From Nocardia macrotermitis (GTDB taxonomy: Bacteria; Actinomycetota; Actinomycetes; Mycobacteriales; Mycobacteriaceae): 64,000 nt of DNA. This document shows, piece by piece, positions 1 to 8,863 of this stretch (the stretch's first letter is position 1; each line of letters begins with the position of its first letter). Position numbers and translations under genes: made by a program. Location of the stretch: positions 361,627 through 425,626 of the forward strand of contig NZ_WEGK01000007.1 in the NCBI RefSeq assembly GCF_009604405.1, read 5' to 3'. The notes beneath the pieces are model-generated. The model was given only the letters and a program-made list of their open reading frames with translations. It was not told the origin of the DNA and did not search any database.

Positions 1-235
1 CGACCCGCGCGGTCGGCGTGGACCGCTGGCTCAGATCCGCGAACTCCGCCAGCGCGCGGCCGTGCTTGGGAATGCGGCCGATGCGCGCGACACCGGCACT
101 GTCGAAGGTGAGGGTCGTGCGCCACGTGGTGGGCGCGCCCTTTCTCTTGTTGCGATGGGCGGCTCGGCCGCTCTCCCCCGCCACGGCGCACACCGTATTG
201 ACCGTTCCGATACTGATTCCGAGCCCCAGCGTCAT
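1..235 (-). CDS. Hsp70/actin-fold ATPase-like protein, 5' part only
   Basis: Only the first 78 codons lie in the window; the gene runs off the left edge. From the ATG at 235 the frame is open and starts MTLGLGISIGTVNTV, which resembles the phosphate-1 loop at the extreme N-terminus of Hsp70/actin-fold ATPases (usual form GIDLGTTNS). A GAGGA stretch nine bases before the ATG can serve as ribosome binding site. A basic segment (HRNKRKG) follows. Short Hsp70-like proteins of this kind are frequent in Nocardia and relatives, and some are annotated as type VII secretion-associated; that is family knowledge, not something visible here. Without the remaining domains the call is tentative. Confidence 0.6.
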   Translation of the reverse strand, partial: MTLGLGISIGTVNTVCAVAGESGRAAHRNKRKGAPTTWRTTLTFDSAGVARIGRIPKHGRALAEFADLSQRSTPTARV

Positions 236-423
236 CTGCACCCATCCTCGATCGACGAACAGCGTTTATGCAATCGTGATCCGAACGTGTCCCAGGCAAC
301 CATCCGCAACCCGGTACTGACAACCACCGGACACGGGGTTGTCCGCGCGTGACATCTCCCGCACAGACCGTTCGGACATGGGTGAACCCTGTGGAACGGC
401 CATCGGCACAGCCAACGACGAAA

Positions 424-452
424 CGGGCGGACCCCCAAGGGAAGTCCGCCCG
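424..452 (-). terminator. Terminator hairpin downstream of cysA
   Basis: A 9-bp perfect stem (CGGGCGGAC at 424-432 pairing with GTCCGCCCG at 444-452) with an 11-nt loop lies just past the cysA stop. On the minus strand it is followed by GTTTCG. It most likely ends the sulfate transporter transcript before the leftward Hsp70-like gene. Confidence 0.65.
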
Positions 453-461
453 CTGCCGCAC

Positions 462-1460
462 TCAGTCTCCGGCCGGCAACCCCGGAATCCGGGTCGCGCG
501 CGCGTACACGGTCTCCCCGTCGCGCAGTTGCAGCGCCTCGGCGTCGCCGCGGGTGACCTGCGCTGTGAACAGATCCCCGGTGGCGGCGTTGCGCAACTCC
601 AGCCGCACCTCGAAACCGAGCACCACCACCCGCTCGACCGTGGCGCGGGTGACGCCCGCGGATTCCGCGGTGCCCTCGTTCGAGGCCAACGCCAGCTCCG
701 GATCGCGACCGATCCGGATGTCGTGCGGGCGCACCAGATGGCCGTTCAACTTGGCCACCGCACCCAGGAAGGACATGACGAATTCGTTCGCCGGACGGTC
801 GTAGACGTCCTCGGGGCTGCCGATCTGCTCGATCCGTCCCGCGTTCATCACCGCGATCCGGTCCGCGACGTCCAGCGCCTCCTCCTGGTCGTGCGTCACC
901 AGCACGGTGGTCACATGGACCTCCTCGTGCAGCCGACGCAGCCAGGTCCGCAGATCGGTGCGCACCTTGGCGTCCAACGCGCCGAACGGCTCGTCCAGCA
1001 GCAGCACCTGCGGATCGACCGCCAGCGCGCGGGCCAGCGCCATCCGCTGCCGCTGACCGCCGGACAACTGCGCCGGATACCGATGCTGGAAACCGTCCAG
1101 GCCGACGATGCCGAGCAGTTCGTCCACCCGCTTGGCGATCTCGTTGCGCGGCCGCTTGCGGATCTTCAGTCCGAAGGCGACGTTGTCGCGCACGGTCATG
1201 TGCTTGAACGCCGCGTAATGCTGGAAGACGAAACCGATATCGCGTTTCTGCGGCGAGACCCGGGTGACGTCGCGGCCGGAGATGGTGACCACCCCCGAAT
1301 CCAGCGACTCCAGTCCGGCGATCGAGCGCAGCAGCGTCGATTTGCCCGAGCCCGAGGGGCCCAGCAGGGCGGTCAGCTCGCCCGCGGGAATATCGATGCT
1401 GACATCGTCGAGTGCGGCGAAGGTGCCGTAATTCTTCTTCGCATTCGCAACGGTGATCAT
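462..1460 (-). CDS. cysA: Sulfate/thiosulfate ABC transporter ATP-binding protein
   Basis: ATPase subunit that powers sulfate/thiosulfate import with CysT and CysW at the inner face of the membrane. In a 332-residue product the Walker A GPSGSGKST is at about 34-42, the ABC signature LSGGQ at 132-136, Walker B LLLDEP at 153-158 and the H-loop at VTHD about 188-191. A C-terminal TOBE-like region carries VRPHDIRIG. I chose the ATG at 1460 because GGAGG lies seven bases upstream. An in-frame ATG at 1496 overlaps the cysW stop as ATGA and would add 12 residues, so coupled initiation there is possible. It is the last gene of the subI-cysT-cysW-cysA operon, the same order as Rv2400c-Rv2397c. Confidence 0.95.
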   Translation of the reverse strand: MITVANAKKNYGTFAALDDVSIDIPAGELTALLGPSGSGKSTLLRSIAGLESLDSGVVTISGRDVTRVSPQKRDIGFVFQHYAAFKHMTVRDNVAFGLKIRKRPRNEIAKRVDELLGIVGLDGFQHRYPAQLSGGQRQRMALARALAVDPQVLLLDEPFGALDAKVRTDLRTWLRRLHEEVHVTTVLVTHDQEEALDVADRIAVMNAGRIEQIGSPEDVYDRPANEFVMSFLGAVAKLNGHLVRPHDIRIGRDPELALASNEGTAESAGVTRATVERVVVLGFEVRLELRNAATGDLFTAQVTRGDAEALQLRDGETVYARATRIPGLPAGD

Positions 1461-1492
1461 GTGCTCGCCTCCGGCGGGGTTTGTCGAGGTCG

Positions 1493-2302
1493 TCATTTCG
1501 CGGTGCCCCGCTTGCGTTCGAGAAGGGTCATCAGCAGCAGGGTGACCAGCCCCATGGCCATCAGAAGTGTTGCCGCGCAATAGGATCCGAAGATATTGCG
1601 GTCGTCCATGTAGCGCGCGTTCACCAGCAGGGTCAGGGTCTGACCGCCGCCGGGCAGACCGGTCGAGACCATGATCACCGCACCGAATTCGCCGAGCGAT
1701 CGAGCGACGGTCAGCACGATGCCGTAGGTCAGGCCCCAGCGGATCGCGGGCAGGGTGATCCGCCAGAACGTCTGCCAGCGGGAGGCGCCCAGGGTCGTGG
1801 CGGCCTGCTCCTGATCGTCACCGATCTCGTGCAGCACCGGCTCGACCTCGCGCACCACGTACGGCAGGGTCACGAACAAGGTGGCGATCACCATGCCCGG
1901 CAGCCCGAAGATCACCCGGAAGCCGAGATGTTCGACGCCACCGAACCAGCCGGTCACACCCCACAGCATGATCAGCGAAACACCAACCACCACAGGGGAA
2001 ACCGCGAACGGCAGATCGACCACACCTTGCAGCAGGCTGCGGCCCGGGAAGTTTCCGCGCACCAGCGCGATCGCGGTGACGATGCCGAACAGGACGTTCA
2101 GCGGGACCACGATCACCAGGATGATCATCGTGACGTTGAACGCGGAAATCGCCGCGGGCGTGGAGATCCAGTCGTAGAACTGGCCCAGGCCCTGGGCGAA
2201 ACTGCGCCACAGGATGATCACCACCGGCGCCACCAGCAGTGCGAACAGATAGATCAGCGCGACCACGCGCAACGAAATGCGGCTCAGCGGTGAGAGTTTC
2301 AT
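1493..2302 (-). CDS. cysW: Sulfate ABC transporter permease CysW
   Basis: Inner-membrane permease of the sulfate importer, 269 residues, close to the family length. It starts MKLSPLSRISLRVVAL, followed at once by a hydrophobic helix, with about six membrane segments overall. The cytoplasmic EAA loop that docks CysA is recognisable around EQAATTLGASRWQTFWRITLP. The ATG overlaps the cysT stop by four bases (ATGA), and its own TGA overlaps the alternative upstream cysA start, so the genes are probably translated in a coupled way. CysW and CysT are paralogues; the position between cysT and cysA and the EFGAVIMVSTG segment favour CysW. Confidence 0.93.
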   Translation of the reverse strand: MKLSPLSRISLRVVALIYLFALLVAPVVIILWRSFAQGLGQFYDWISTPAAISAFNVTMIILVIVVPLNVLFGIVTAIALVRGNFPGRSLLQGVVDLPFAVSPVVVGVSLIMLWGVTGWFGGVEHLGFRVIFGLPGMVIATLFVTLPYVVREVEPVLHEIGDDQEQAATTLGASRWQTFWRITLPAIRWGLTYGIVLTVARSLGEFGAVIMVSTGLPGGGQTLTLLVNARYMDDRNIFGSYCAATLLMAMGLVTLLLMTLLERKRGTAK

Positions 2303-3153
2303 CGGCTCGCCAGCTCCTTGCGCGCGGTGCGGTCGGCGAACAACCGCAGCACCAGCAGTGTCACGAACGAAATGACCAGCAGCGCAACGGAAACTGCGGC
2401 CGCACTGACCGGCCGGTCCACCTCGATCTGCTGCTGGATGTACTGCGAGGCGACCTGGGTGCGGCCGGGGATGTTGCCGCCGATCAGCACCACCGAACCG
2501 AATTCACCGATGGCGCGGGCGAAGGCCAGGCCACCGCCGGACACGATCGCCGGAACCAGCGAGGGCAGCACGATACTGCGGAAGGTGGTCCAGTTGCTCG
2601 CGCCCAGCGAGGCCGCGGCCTGCTCCACCGAATGATCGGATTCCAGCAGCACCGGCTGCACCGCCCGCACCACGAACGGCAACGTCACGAAGGCCAGCGC
2701 GACGATGACGCCGGGCTGGGTCGCGTTGAGGTGGATGCCGATCGGGCTGTCCGGTCCGTACAGCGCCAGCATCACGATGCTGGCGACGATGGTGGGCAGC
2801 GCGAAGGGCAGGTCGATCAGCGAGTTCACGATCGACTTGCCCGGGAAGTCGTCGCGCACCAGCACCCAGGCCACCAGCGTGCCCATCACGACGTTGAGCA
2901 GGGCCACCAGCACAGACAGGATGATGGTCACCCGCAACGCGTCCAGCGCCGCGGGTGCGGTGGCCGCGGACCAGAATCCGGACCAGCCCTTGTCGAAGGC
3001 GTGAAATGCCAACGCCGCCAACGGAAGCAGCACGATCACGCTCAGCCACAGCACCGCCGTGGCGATGCCGAGCGGGCCGACCGATCCGGTCACCCGCAGC
3101 CATGATCTACGGCTCGGTGGGTGCACCGGCGCCGTGGTTTGGATCTCGGTCAC
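2299..3153 (-). CDS. cysT: Sulfate ABC transporter permease CysT
   Basis: Partner permease of CysW, 284 residues with six predicted membrane helices. The EAA-type loop reads EQAAASLGASNWTTFRSIVLP, and the family segment FARAIGEFGSVVLIGGNIPG is present. The GTG start at 3153 shares one base with the subI TAG stop, and the gene ends in a four-base overlap with cysW. The N-terminal 30 residues are polar (TEIQTTAPVHPPSRRSW), a short cytoplasmic extension before the first helix. Its position directly after the binding-protein gene matches cysT in other actinobacteria. Confidence 0.93.
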   Translation of the reverse strand: MTEIQTTAPVHPPSRRSWLRVTGSVGPLGIATAVLWLSVIVLLPLAALAFHAFDKGWSGFWSAATAPAALDALRVTIILSVLVALLNVVMGTLVAWVLVRDDFPGKSIVNSLIDLPFALPTIVASIVMLALYGPDSPIGIHLNATQPGVIVALAFVTLPFVVRAVQPVLLESDHSVEQAAASLGASNWTTFRSIVLPSLVPAIVSGGGLAFARAIGEFGSVVLIGGNIPGRTQVASQYIQQQIEVDRPVSAAAVSVALLVISFVTLLVLRLFADRTARKELASR

Positions 3154-4199
3154 TATTTCGTCGCCTTGTCATAGATGGTCGCCACGCTGCCGGTGTTCGG
3201 CGTGAACAGTTGTTTGTCCACCTTCTTCCAGCCCCCGAGGTCGGTGATGGTCCACAACTTCTTCGAGGGCTGTGGGAAGTCCTTGCCGTATTCGGCCGCG
3301 ACCTGGGGATCGACCGGCCGGAATCCGGCGTTGGCGATCGCGCGCTGGCCCGCCGGGGTGTAGAGGAAATCCTTGAACGCCACGGCCTTGTCCATATTGC
3401 GGGCGTTCTTCAGCACGGCCACCGGATTCTCGATCTTGAACGTGATCGGCGGGATCAGATATTCGATCGGATCGCCCTCGCGCTGCGCCAGGATCGCCTC
3501 GTTCTCGTAGCTGATCAGCACGTCACCGGTGCCCTGCAGGAACGTCTCGGTCGCCTCGCGGCCGGATTTGGGCTGCACCTTGATGTGGTCCTTGGTGATC
3601 AGCTTGCCCAGGTAGTCGAGCCCGGCCTGCGGGTTCTCCCCGCCGTTGCTCTCCGCGGCGTAGGGCGCCAGCAGATTCCACTTCGCCGAACCGGAGCTGA
3701 ACGGGTTCGGGGTGACCACCTGCACGCCCGGCTTCAGCAGATCGTTCCAGTCGTGGATGCCCTTCGGATTGCCCTTGCGGACCACGATCGAGACCACCGA
3801 GCCGAACGGAATTCCCTTGTCCGCGTCGGCATTCCACTTCGAATCGACCAGACCGGCGGTGACCAGCCGGGTGACGTCCGGTTCGACCGAGAAGTTCACC
3901 ACGTCGGCCACCGCGCCCGCGGCCACCTTGCGGGACTGATCGCCCGAGGCGCCGTAGGACTGCTGCACCTGCACGCCCGCGCCCGCGGCGGTCTTGTTGA
4001 ACGCGGCCACGGCCTTGTCGAAGGCGGGTTTGGCGGTCGAATAGGCGAACAGCGTCAGCGCGCCACTGCCTCCCCCACCGCCCTTGCTGCCGGGAACGTC
4101 GCTGGTACCGCCGCTACAGGCGCTCAGCAGCGCCGCCACTAGCACGACCACGGCCGCCGCCGTGGATCGCCGGGCACCGGGCCTCTTGCTGGGAGACAT
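3153..4199 (-). CDS. subI: Sulfate-binding lipoprotein
   Basis: Extracytoplasmic receptor that delivers sulfate to CysTW. The 348-residue product begins with a basic n-region (KRPGARR), a hydrophobic core (VVVLVAALL) and the lipobox LSAC with Cys28, so it should be a membrane-anchored lipoprotein. The mature part has family features: LTLFAYSTAKPAFDK near the N-terminus, QSYGASGDQSRKVAAG, and a C-terminal GFRPVDPQVA segment. An open frame extends 32 codons further upstream, but the ATG at 4199 places the signal peptide correctly and is preceded by AGGAAAGG. It is the first gene of the sulfate operon and diverges from the M48 peptidase gene. Confidence 0.93.
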   Translation of the reverse strand: MSPSKRPGARRSTAAAVVVLVAALLSACSGGTSDVPGSKGGGGGSGALTLFAYSTAKPAFDKAVAAFNKTAAGAGVQVQQSYGASGDQSRKVAAGAVADVVNFSVEPDVTRLVTAGLVDSKWNADADKGIPFGSVVSIVVRKGNPKGIHDWNDLLKPGVQVVTPNPFSSGSAKWNLLAPYAAESNGGENPQAGLDYLGKLITKDHIKVQPKSGREATETFLQGTGDVLISYENEAILAQREGDPIEYLIPPITFKIENPVAVLKNARNMDKAVAFKDFLYTPAGQRAIANAGFRPVDPQVAAEYGKDFPQPSKKLWTITDLGGWKKVDKQLFTPNTGSVATIYDKATK

Positions 4200-4534
4200 T
4201 TCGGATGTGGACCTTTCCTGCCTGCCCGCAGGTATTGCGGGTGAGGTATCGAGATGCCGTTTCCGTTGCCCTGCAAGTGATTCCGGCAACGCCACGACGG
4301 GGCCCGCGAAGGGGGCCTGGCGATTACGGACACATCTGGAAATTCGATCGCGGCCAGTCTAGGCGCGCAGTAGTGTCCGCCCTATCAGCGACAGTAGATG
4401 TCCGCGAGCACGAGGCAACCGACTGCGATCAACGCCAATTCATGGCGGACCTTCGGCATTGCACTCGATGACACGGGCAGACTGTAGCAGAACAGGACGA
4501 ATCACCGCGACCTAACGAACCCCTGGGGGCATCT
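4200..4534. other. Divergent intergenic region, subI / M48 peptidase
   Basis: This stretch separates the leftward sulfate operon from the rightward peptidase gene. It must hold both promoters. TAGACT on the minus strand (4356-4361) is a possible -10 for subI, but I see no matching -35. I found no recognisable SAM-type riboswitch and no second open gene. A GGGGG run at 4524-4528 is the likely ribosome binding site of the peptidase GTG. Confidence 0.4.
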
Positions 4535-5620
4535 GTGACCGCAACACCGAACGAACCCGCCGACGACGACCGGACGGCCGGAGAATCCGCCGCTCCGGAT
4601 CGTATTCGGCGATCGTTTCCCGGTATCAGCACCCGCGCGTGGGAGCATCCCGCAGACCGCACCGCGCTGGTGGCGATGCGCACATTCGCCGGATTCGACA
4701 CCGTGCTGCGCACCCTGTCCGGACTGCTGCGCGAGCGTCAACACCGGCTGATGTATCTGGCGACCGCGGTGCGGGTGGACGAGCGGCAGTTCAAGACACT
4801 GCACGACCTGCGCACCGACGCCGTGCGCATCCTGGACGCGCCCGTCGCGCCGGAGCTGTTCGTCCTGCAGGATCCGACCGCGAACGCGTTCACCATCGGC
4901 ATGGACGAACCGTTCATCGTGCTGACCACCGGACTGATCGAACTGCTCGACGTGGAGGAGTTGCGGTTCGTCGTCGGGCACGAACTCGGGCACGCGATGT
5001 CCGGGCACGCGGTCTACCGGACCATGCTGATGCATCTGCTCAATCTGGCCTCCTCGTTCGGCTGGATGCCGGTCGGAGGCTGGGCGCTGCGCGCGATCAT
5101 CGCCGCGCTGATGGAGTGGAGCCGCAAGTCCGAGCTCTCGGGCGACCGGGCCGGACTGCTGTGCGGGCAGGATGTGGACGCCTCGGTGCGGGTGCACATG
5201 AAGCTGGCCGGTGGGGCGATGGTGAAGGAGATGAGCCACGCCGCGTTCCTGCAACAGGCCGACGATTACGACCGCACCGGCGATCTGCGCGACGGTGTGC
5301 TCAAACTGCTGAACATGGAGATGCAGACGCACCCGTTCTCGGTGCTGCGGGCCGCGGAGCTGCGGCGCTGGATCAGCAGCGGCGAGTACGACCGGATCCT
5401 GGGCGGGCGTTATCCGCTGCGCGAGCAGGACAAGAACACCCGGATCAGCGATGAGATCCGCGATGCCGCCCGCAGCTACCGGGAGAATTTCGACGCCTCG
5501 GAGGACCCCTTGATCCGCACCGTGCGCAACCTGGGTCGTGACGTCGGTTCCGCTGTCACCACCGTGGGCCAGGAAGTCAGCGAAACGGTCTCGAAGATCG
5601 GCAAGAAGCTCGGGCTCTGA
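4535..5620 (+). CDS. M48 family zinc metallopeptidase
   Basis: Likely membrane-associated zinc endopeptidase of the M48 (Ste24/HtpX) family, 361 residues. The zinc motif HELGH occurs in VGHELGHAMSGH at about residues 147-158, followed by a hydrophobic stretch (LLNLASSFGWMPVGGWALRAI). The third ligand motif is SELSGDRAGLL, the M48 pattern of Glu followed by Asp-Arg. The N-terminus contains DRTALVAMRTFAGFD, seen in actinobacterial members; the C-terminal 90 residues are polar and may be regulatory. The GTG start is preceded by a purine run. The family includes quality-control proteases for membrane proteins; the substrate here is unknown. Confidence 0.85.
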   Translation: MTATPNEPADDDRTAGESAAPDRIRRSFPGISTRAWEHPADRTALVAMRTFAGFDTVLRTLSGLLRERQHRLMYLATAVRVDERQFKTLHDLRTDAVRILDAPVAPELFVLQDPTANAFTIGMDEPFIVLTTGLIELLDVEELRFVVGHELGHAMSGHAVYRTMLMHLLNLASSFGWMPVGGWALRAIIAALMEWSRKSELSGDRAGLLCGQDVDASVRVHMKLAGGAMVKEMSHAAFLQQADDYDRTGDLRDGVLKLLNMEMQTHPFSVLRAAELRRWISSGEYDRILGGRYPLREQDKNTRISDEIRDAARSYRENFDASEDPLIRTVRNLGRDVGSAVTTVGQEVSETVSKIGKKLGL

Positions 5621-5764
5621 TTTCTGCCTCCGCTCCTCTCCGCCGGGTTTGCGGTGCCTGAGGCTCACCGCCCGGCCCCGTGGCGGGCACTCGCACCTCG
5701 CACCCGCCACGCGTCCGGGCTGCAAGCAGCGCCGCAAACCTGGCTGTCGACGTTCCTGGTTTTC

Positions 5765-6028
5765 TCAGTCCTCATCCACCTCGGGCGGGCTCTCCAGCAG
5801 ATCCAGGATCCACTCCTCCGAGGCCGACTCCTCGCCGTCCTCGTCGGCCTCCTCGATCCGCAGGCGGTTGTGCAGGCGCACTCCCAGGCCGAGCAGCTGG
5901 GCGGCGCGCACCATCTCGATCGCCTCCTCGGGGGTGGCGTAATGGGTGGCGATCAGCCGGGGCCCCTCCTCGAGCTCCTCGGTGTCGAGCAGCTGGGTGA
6001 GCTCAGCGAAATCCTCATCGGTTGACAT
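5765..6028 (-). CDS. Small acidic conserved hypothetical protein
   Basis: An 87-residue acidic protein starting MSTDEDFAELTQLLDTEELEE. It has a central mixed helix/strand part (HYATPEEAIEMVRAAQLLGLGVRLHNRL) and an acidic tail rich in Glu and Asp. I do not recognise a named family. The frame continues 22 codons upstream, but the ATG at 6028 gives a clean acidic N-terminus. It is convergent with the M48 peptidase gene and divergent from the small membrane protein genes. In the 144 bases on its 3' side an 8-bp GTGGCGGG/CCCGCCAC stem could act as a two-way terminator. Confidence 0.6.
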   Translation of the reverse strand: MSTDEDFAELTQLLDTEELEEGPRLIATHYATPEEAIEMVRAAQLLGLGVRLHNRLRIEEADEDGEESASEEWILDLLESPPEVDED

Positions 6029-6129
6029 GGGCGAGAGCGTACCCCGGGCTACCGACAGCGGCAGAACGTTCGGCACCGGCCGACCGAGGCCCACTCCCCC
6101 CGCACCCGGACGCGGGCTAGGCTGAGCTC

Positions 6130-6474
6130 GTGCATGGCATTGCTGGATGGTGGGACGGGTTCGAACTGTGGGTCGCGGGCCTGCCGTTCCTACCGCAGTT
6201 CGCCGTGGTCCTGATCGGGATGGTCCCGATCAGTTTCCTCATCGCGTACCTGCTCGATCGACTGCTGCACGAGGGCCTGCGCGCGCTCGGCCGCGACCGC
6301 GCGCCCGAACCGGACCCGATCTCGCCGATCGATGCCGACAATTACGCCGAGGGCCCGGACGACGAGTTACCGCACCCGCTGGACGCCCTGGACTACGGCC
6401 CGCAGCCGCTCGAATACGGCCCGCAGCCGCTGGGTTCGCGATCGCTGGGCACGCGGCAGAAGGAAACCGTCTGA
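6130..6474 (+). CDS. Small membrane protein, trehalase operon
   Basis: A 114-residue protein with one clear transmembrane helix near the N-terminus (FAVVLIGMVPISFLIAYLL, about residues 24-42). A basic cytoplasmic stretch follows (LHEGLRALGRDR), then a proline- and acid-rich tail containing the short repeat YGPQPLEYGPQPL. No enzymatic motif is visible. It starts at a GTG, and its TGA overlaps the ATG of the next 25-codon gene by one base, so the two are probably translationally coupled. The trehalase gene follows 50 bases later. Function unknown; it may be a membrane adaptor. Confidence 0.65.
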   Translation: MHGIAGWWDGFELWVAGLPFLPQFAVVLIGMVPISFLIAYLLDRLLHEGLRALGRDRAPEPDPISPIDADNYAEGPDDELPHPLDALDYGPQPLEYGPQPLGSRSLGTRQKETV

Positions 6475-6551
6475 TGCCTCGCTCCCGCGTCCAACTGGCG
6501 CTGATCGCCCTGATCGTGCTCGTGATCGTCGCCTGGCTATTTACCCGCTGA
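6474..6551 (+). CDS. 25-residue transmembrane microprotein
   Basis: The frame MPRSRVQLALIALIVLVI continues for a few residues to a basic C-terminal Arg: a basic N-terminus, one hydrophobic helix of about 17 residues, and a stop at 6549-6551. Its ATG overlaps the preceding TGA as TGATG, the usual arrangement for reinitiation after an upstream membrane-protein gene. The composition is exactly that of a single-span microprotein. The trehalase gene starts 49 bases downstream. No homology claim is made; support rests on the overlap and composition. Confidence 0.5.
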   Translation: MPRSRVQLALIALIVLVIVAWLFTR

Positions 6552-6600
6552 GCCCGCGCGATGCTGGACGGCACCGCCCCGGCGGGCCGATGATGTCCCT

Positions 6601-8715
6601 ATGACGTCCTACGACGAACCGCTGAACGACGCCCCCGCCGACGTCAGCGATGCGGACCAGCCGCCGCAGCCCGTTCCCGACGACGAAATCCCGACCGGTA
6701 CCGATGCCGCCGCGGTACGCCGTCACGCCCTCGGTGACGTGGACGACAGCCAACTCACCGCCGGATATCTGCCCACGCCGAGCGGTATCACCCACAAATC
6801 CGCCTACCCGCCCATCGACGACTACGCGTTCCTGTCCGACTGCGAGGCCAACTGCCTGATCGCCCGCAACGGGGCCGTGGAATGGATGTGCCTGCCGCGA
6901 CCGGATTCGCCCAGCGTCTTCGGCGCGATGCTGGATCGTAGCGCCGGACATTTCCGGGTCGGCCCTTATGGGGTGAACGTGCCCGCGGCCCGCCGCTACC
7001 TGCCCGGCGGCATGATCGTGGAGACGACCTGGCAAACCGATACCGGCTGGCTGATCGTGCGCGACGCGCTGGTGCTGGGCCCGTGGCACAACAACGACAA
7101 GCGCAGCCGCACCCATCGCCGCACGCCGATGGACTGGGACGCCGAACACATCCTGCTGCGCACGGTGAAATGCGTGAACGGCGTGGTCGAACTGGAGGTC
7201 AGCTGCGAACCGGCCTTCGACTACCACCGCGCCCCGGCCCGCTGGGAGTACACCGGCCGGGTCTACGAGCAGGCCACCGCCACCTGCGAGGTCAAGGCCA
7301 CCAGCGCGAGCGAGACCGTCGCGCAGTGCACCAGCCTGACCCTCACCACCGATCTGCGCATCGGGATCGAGGGCCGCGAGGCCCGCGCCCGCACCCGGAT
7401 GAAGGAGGGTGACGAGGTCTACGTCGCGCTGTCCTGGTCGGAGCTGCCCGCGCCGCGCAGTTACGCCGAGGCCGCGGAGAAGATGTGGGCGACCACCGAA
7501 TGCTGGCGGCAGTGGATCACCCTCGGTAAATTCCCCGACCACCCGTGGCGCGGATATCTGCAACGCAGCGCGCTGACGCTCAAGGGCCTCACCTACGCCC
7601 CGACCGGCGCGCTGCTCGCCGCCGCGACCACCTCGCTGCCGGAAACCCCTGGCGGAGAACGCAATTGGGACTACCGCTACGCCTGGGTACGGGACTCGAC
7701 GTTCGCGCTGTGGGGGCTGTACACCCTGGGCATGAACCGCGAGGCCGACGACTTCTTCGCGTTCCTGCACGACGCGGCCACCGACCACAACGGCGACACC
7801 CGCCCGCTCCAGGTGCTGTACGGCATCGGCGGGGAACGCACCATCACCGAATACGAACTGGGCCATCTGCACGGGTACGACGGCGCGCAGCCGGTCCGGA
7901 TCGGCAATGGCGCGTACAACCAGGAGCAGCACGACATCTGGGGCACCATCCTGGATTCGGTGTATCTGCACGTGCGGTCGCGGCAGCAGGTGCCCGAGAC
8001 GCTGTGGCCCATGCTGGAGAAGCAGGTCCAGGGCGCGATCGAGCACTGGCGAGAACCCGATCGCGGCATTTGGGAGGTGCGCGGTGAGCCGCAGCATTTC
8101 ACCTCCTCCAAGGTGATGTGCTGGGTCGCGCTGGACCGCGGCGCGCATCTGGCCGAGATGCACGGCGAGAGCGATTACGCCAAGAAGTGGGGCGAGCTGG
8201 CCCAGGAGATCCACGCGGACATCCTGGACAACGGCGTCAACGCGGACGGCGTCTTCACCCAGACCTACGGCGGCGACACCCTGGACGCGTCACTGCTGCT
8301 GGTCCCGCTGCTGCGTTTCCTGCCCGCCGACGACCCCCGGGTCCGCAACACCGTGCTGGCCATCGCCGACGACCTCACCGATCAGGGCCTGGTGCTGCGC
8401 TACCGCACCGATACCACCGACGACGGCCTGTCCGGCGTCGAGGGCACCTTCACCATCTGCTCGTTCTGGCTGGTCTCGGCGCTGGTGGAGATCGGCGAGG
8501 TGCAGCGGGCCCGGCATCTGTGCGAGCGACTGCTGGGGTACGCCAGCCCGCTCGAGCTGTATGCCGAGGAGATCGATCCGCGGACCGGACGTCATCTGGG
8601 GAACTATCCGCAGGCGTTCACCCACCTGGCGCTGATCAATGCGTTGACGCACGTCATCCGGGCCGAACAGTCCATCAGCGCGGGGGAATTCCATCCCGCT
8701 CATCGCGCGGGTTAG
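6601..8715 (+). CDS. GH15 trehalase
   Basis: A 704-residue glycoside hydrolase family 15 protein, probably an alpha,alpha-trehalase hydrolysing trehalose to glucose in the cytoplasm (no signal peptide). After an acidic extension of about 65 residues comes the GH15 N-terminal beta-sandwich (YAFLSDCEANCLIARNGAVEW), then the (alpha/alpha)6 barrel with the family stretch GGERNWDYRYAWVRDSTF near residues 343-360 and GTFTICSFWL near 614-623. Length, N-terminus and position beside the sulfate operon match mycobacterial Rv2402, whose trehalase activity is known from family work. Glucoamylase-type specificity cannot be excluded from sequence alone. Confidence 0.85.
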   Translation: MTSYDEPLNDAPADVSDADQPPQPVPDDEIPTGTDAAAVRRHALGDVDDSQLTAGYLPTPSGITHKSAYPPIDDYAFLSDCEANCLIARNGAVEWMCLPRPDSPSVFGAMLDRSAGHFRVGPYGVNVPAARRYLPGGMIVETTWQTDTGWLIVRDALVLGPWHNNDKRSRTHRRTPMDWDAEHILLRTVKCVNGVVELEVSCEPAFDYHRAPARWEYTGRVYEQATATCEVKATSASETVAQCTSLTLTTDLRIGIEGREARARTRMKEGDEVYVALSWSELPAPRSYAEAAEKMWATTECWRQWITLGKFPDHPWRGYLQRSALTLKGLTYAPTGALLAAATTSLPETPGGERNWDYRYAWVRDSTFALWGLYTLGMNREADDFFAFLHDAATDHNGDTRPLQVLYGIGGERTITEYELGHLHGYDGAQPVRIGNGAYNQEQHDIWGTILDSVYLHVRSRQQVPETLWPMLEKQVQGAIEHWREPDRGIWEVRGEPQHFTSSKVMCWVALDRGAHLAEMHGESDYAKKWGELAQEIHADILDNGVNADGVFTQTYGGDTLDASLLLVPLLRFLPADDPRVRNTVLAIADDLTDQGLVLRYRTDTTDDGLSGVEGTFTICSFWLVSALVEIGEVQRARHLCERLLGYASPLELYAEEIDPRTGRHLGNYPQAFTHLALINALTHVIRAEQSISAGEFHPAHRAG

Positions 8716-8820
8716 CCAACCCGTCTCGAATCATCTCCGCGACAACAGATTTCACAGCGGACACAGGTCGGCATCCGGGATTCGAGGACGTGTCGACCGT
8801 CGGCTCGCAACACGCTTCCT

Positions 8821-8848
8821 CGCGCACTCGGTGAATATCGAGTGCGCG
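8821..8848 (-). terminator. Hairpin between convergent genes
   Basis: A perfect 10-bp stem, CGCGCACTCG (8821-8830) against CGAGTGCGCG (8839-8848), with an 8-nt loop. It sits 15 bases past the stop of the leftward dynamin-like gene and about 100 bases past the trehalase stop. There is no U-tract, as is common for actinobacterial terminators. It may serve both directions. Confidence 0.55.
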
Positions 8849-8863
8849 GGGAAACGATGCGGC

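Noticed and set aside
4200..4534. SAM or other sulfur riboswitch upstream of subI
   Set aside because: No S-box, SAM-II or SAM-IV core could be matched; only short stems of no clear pattern.
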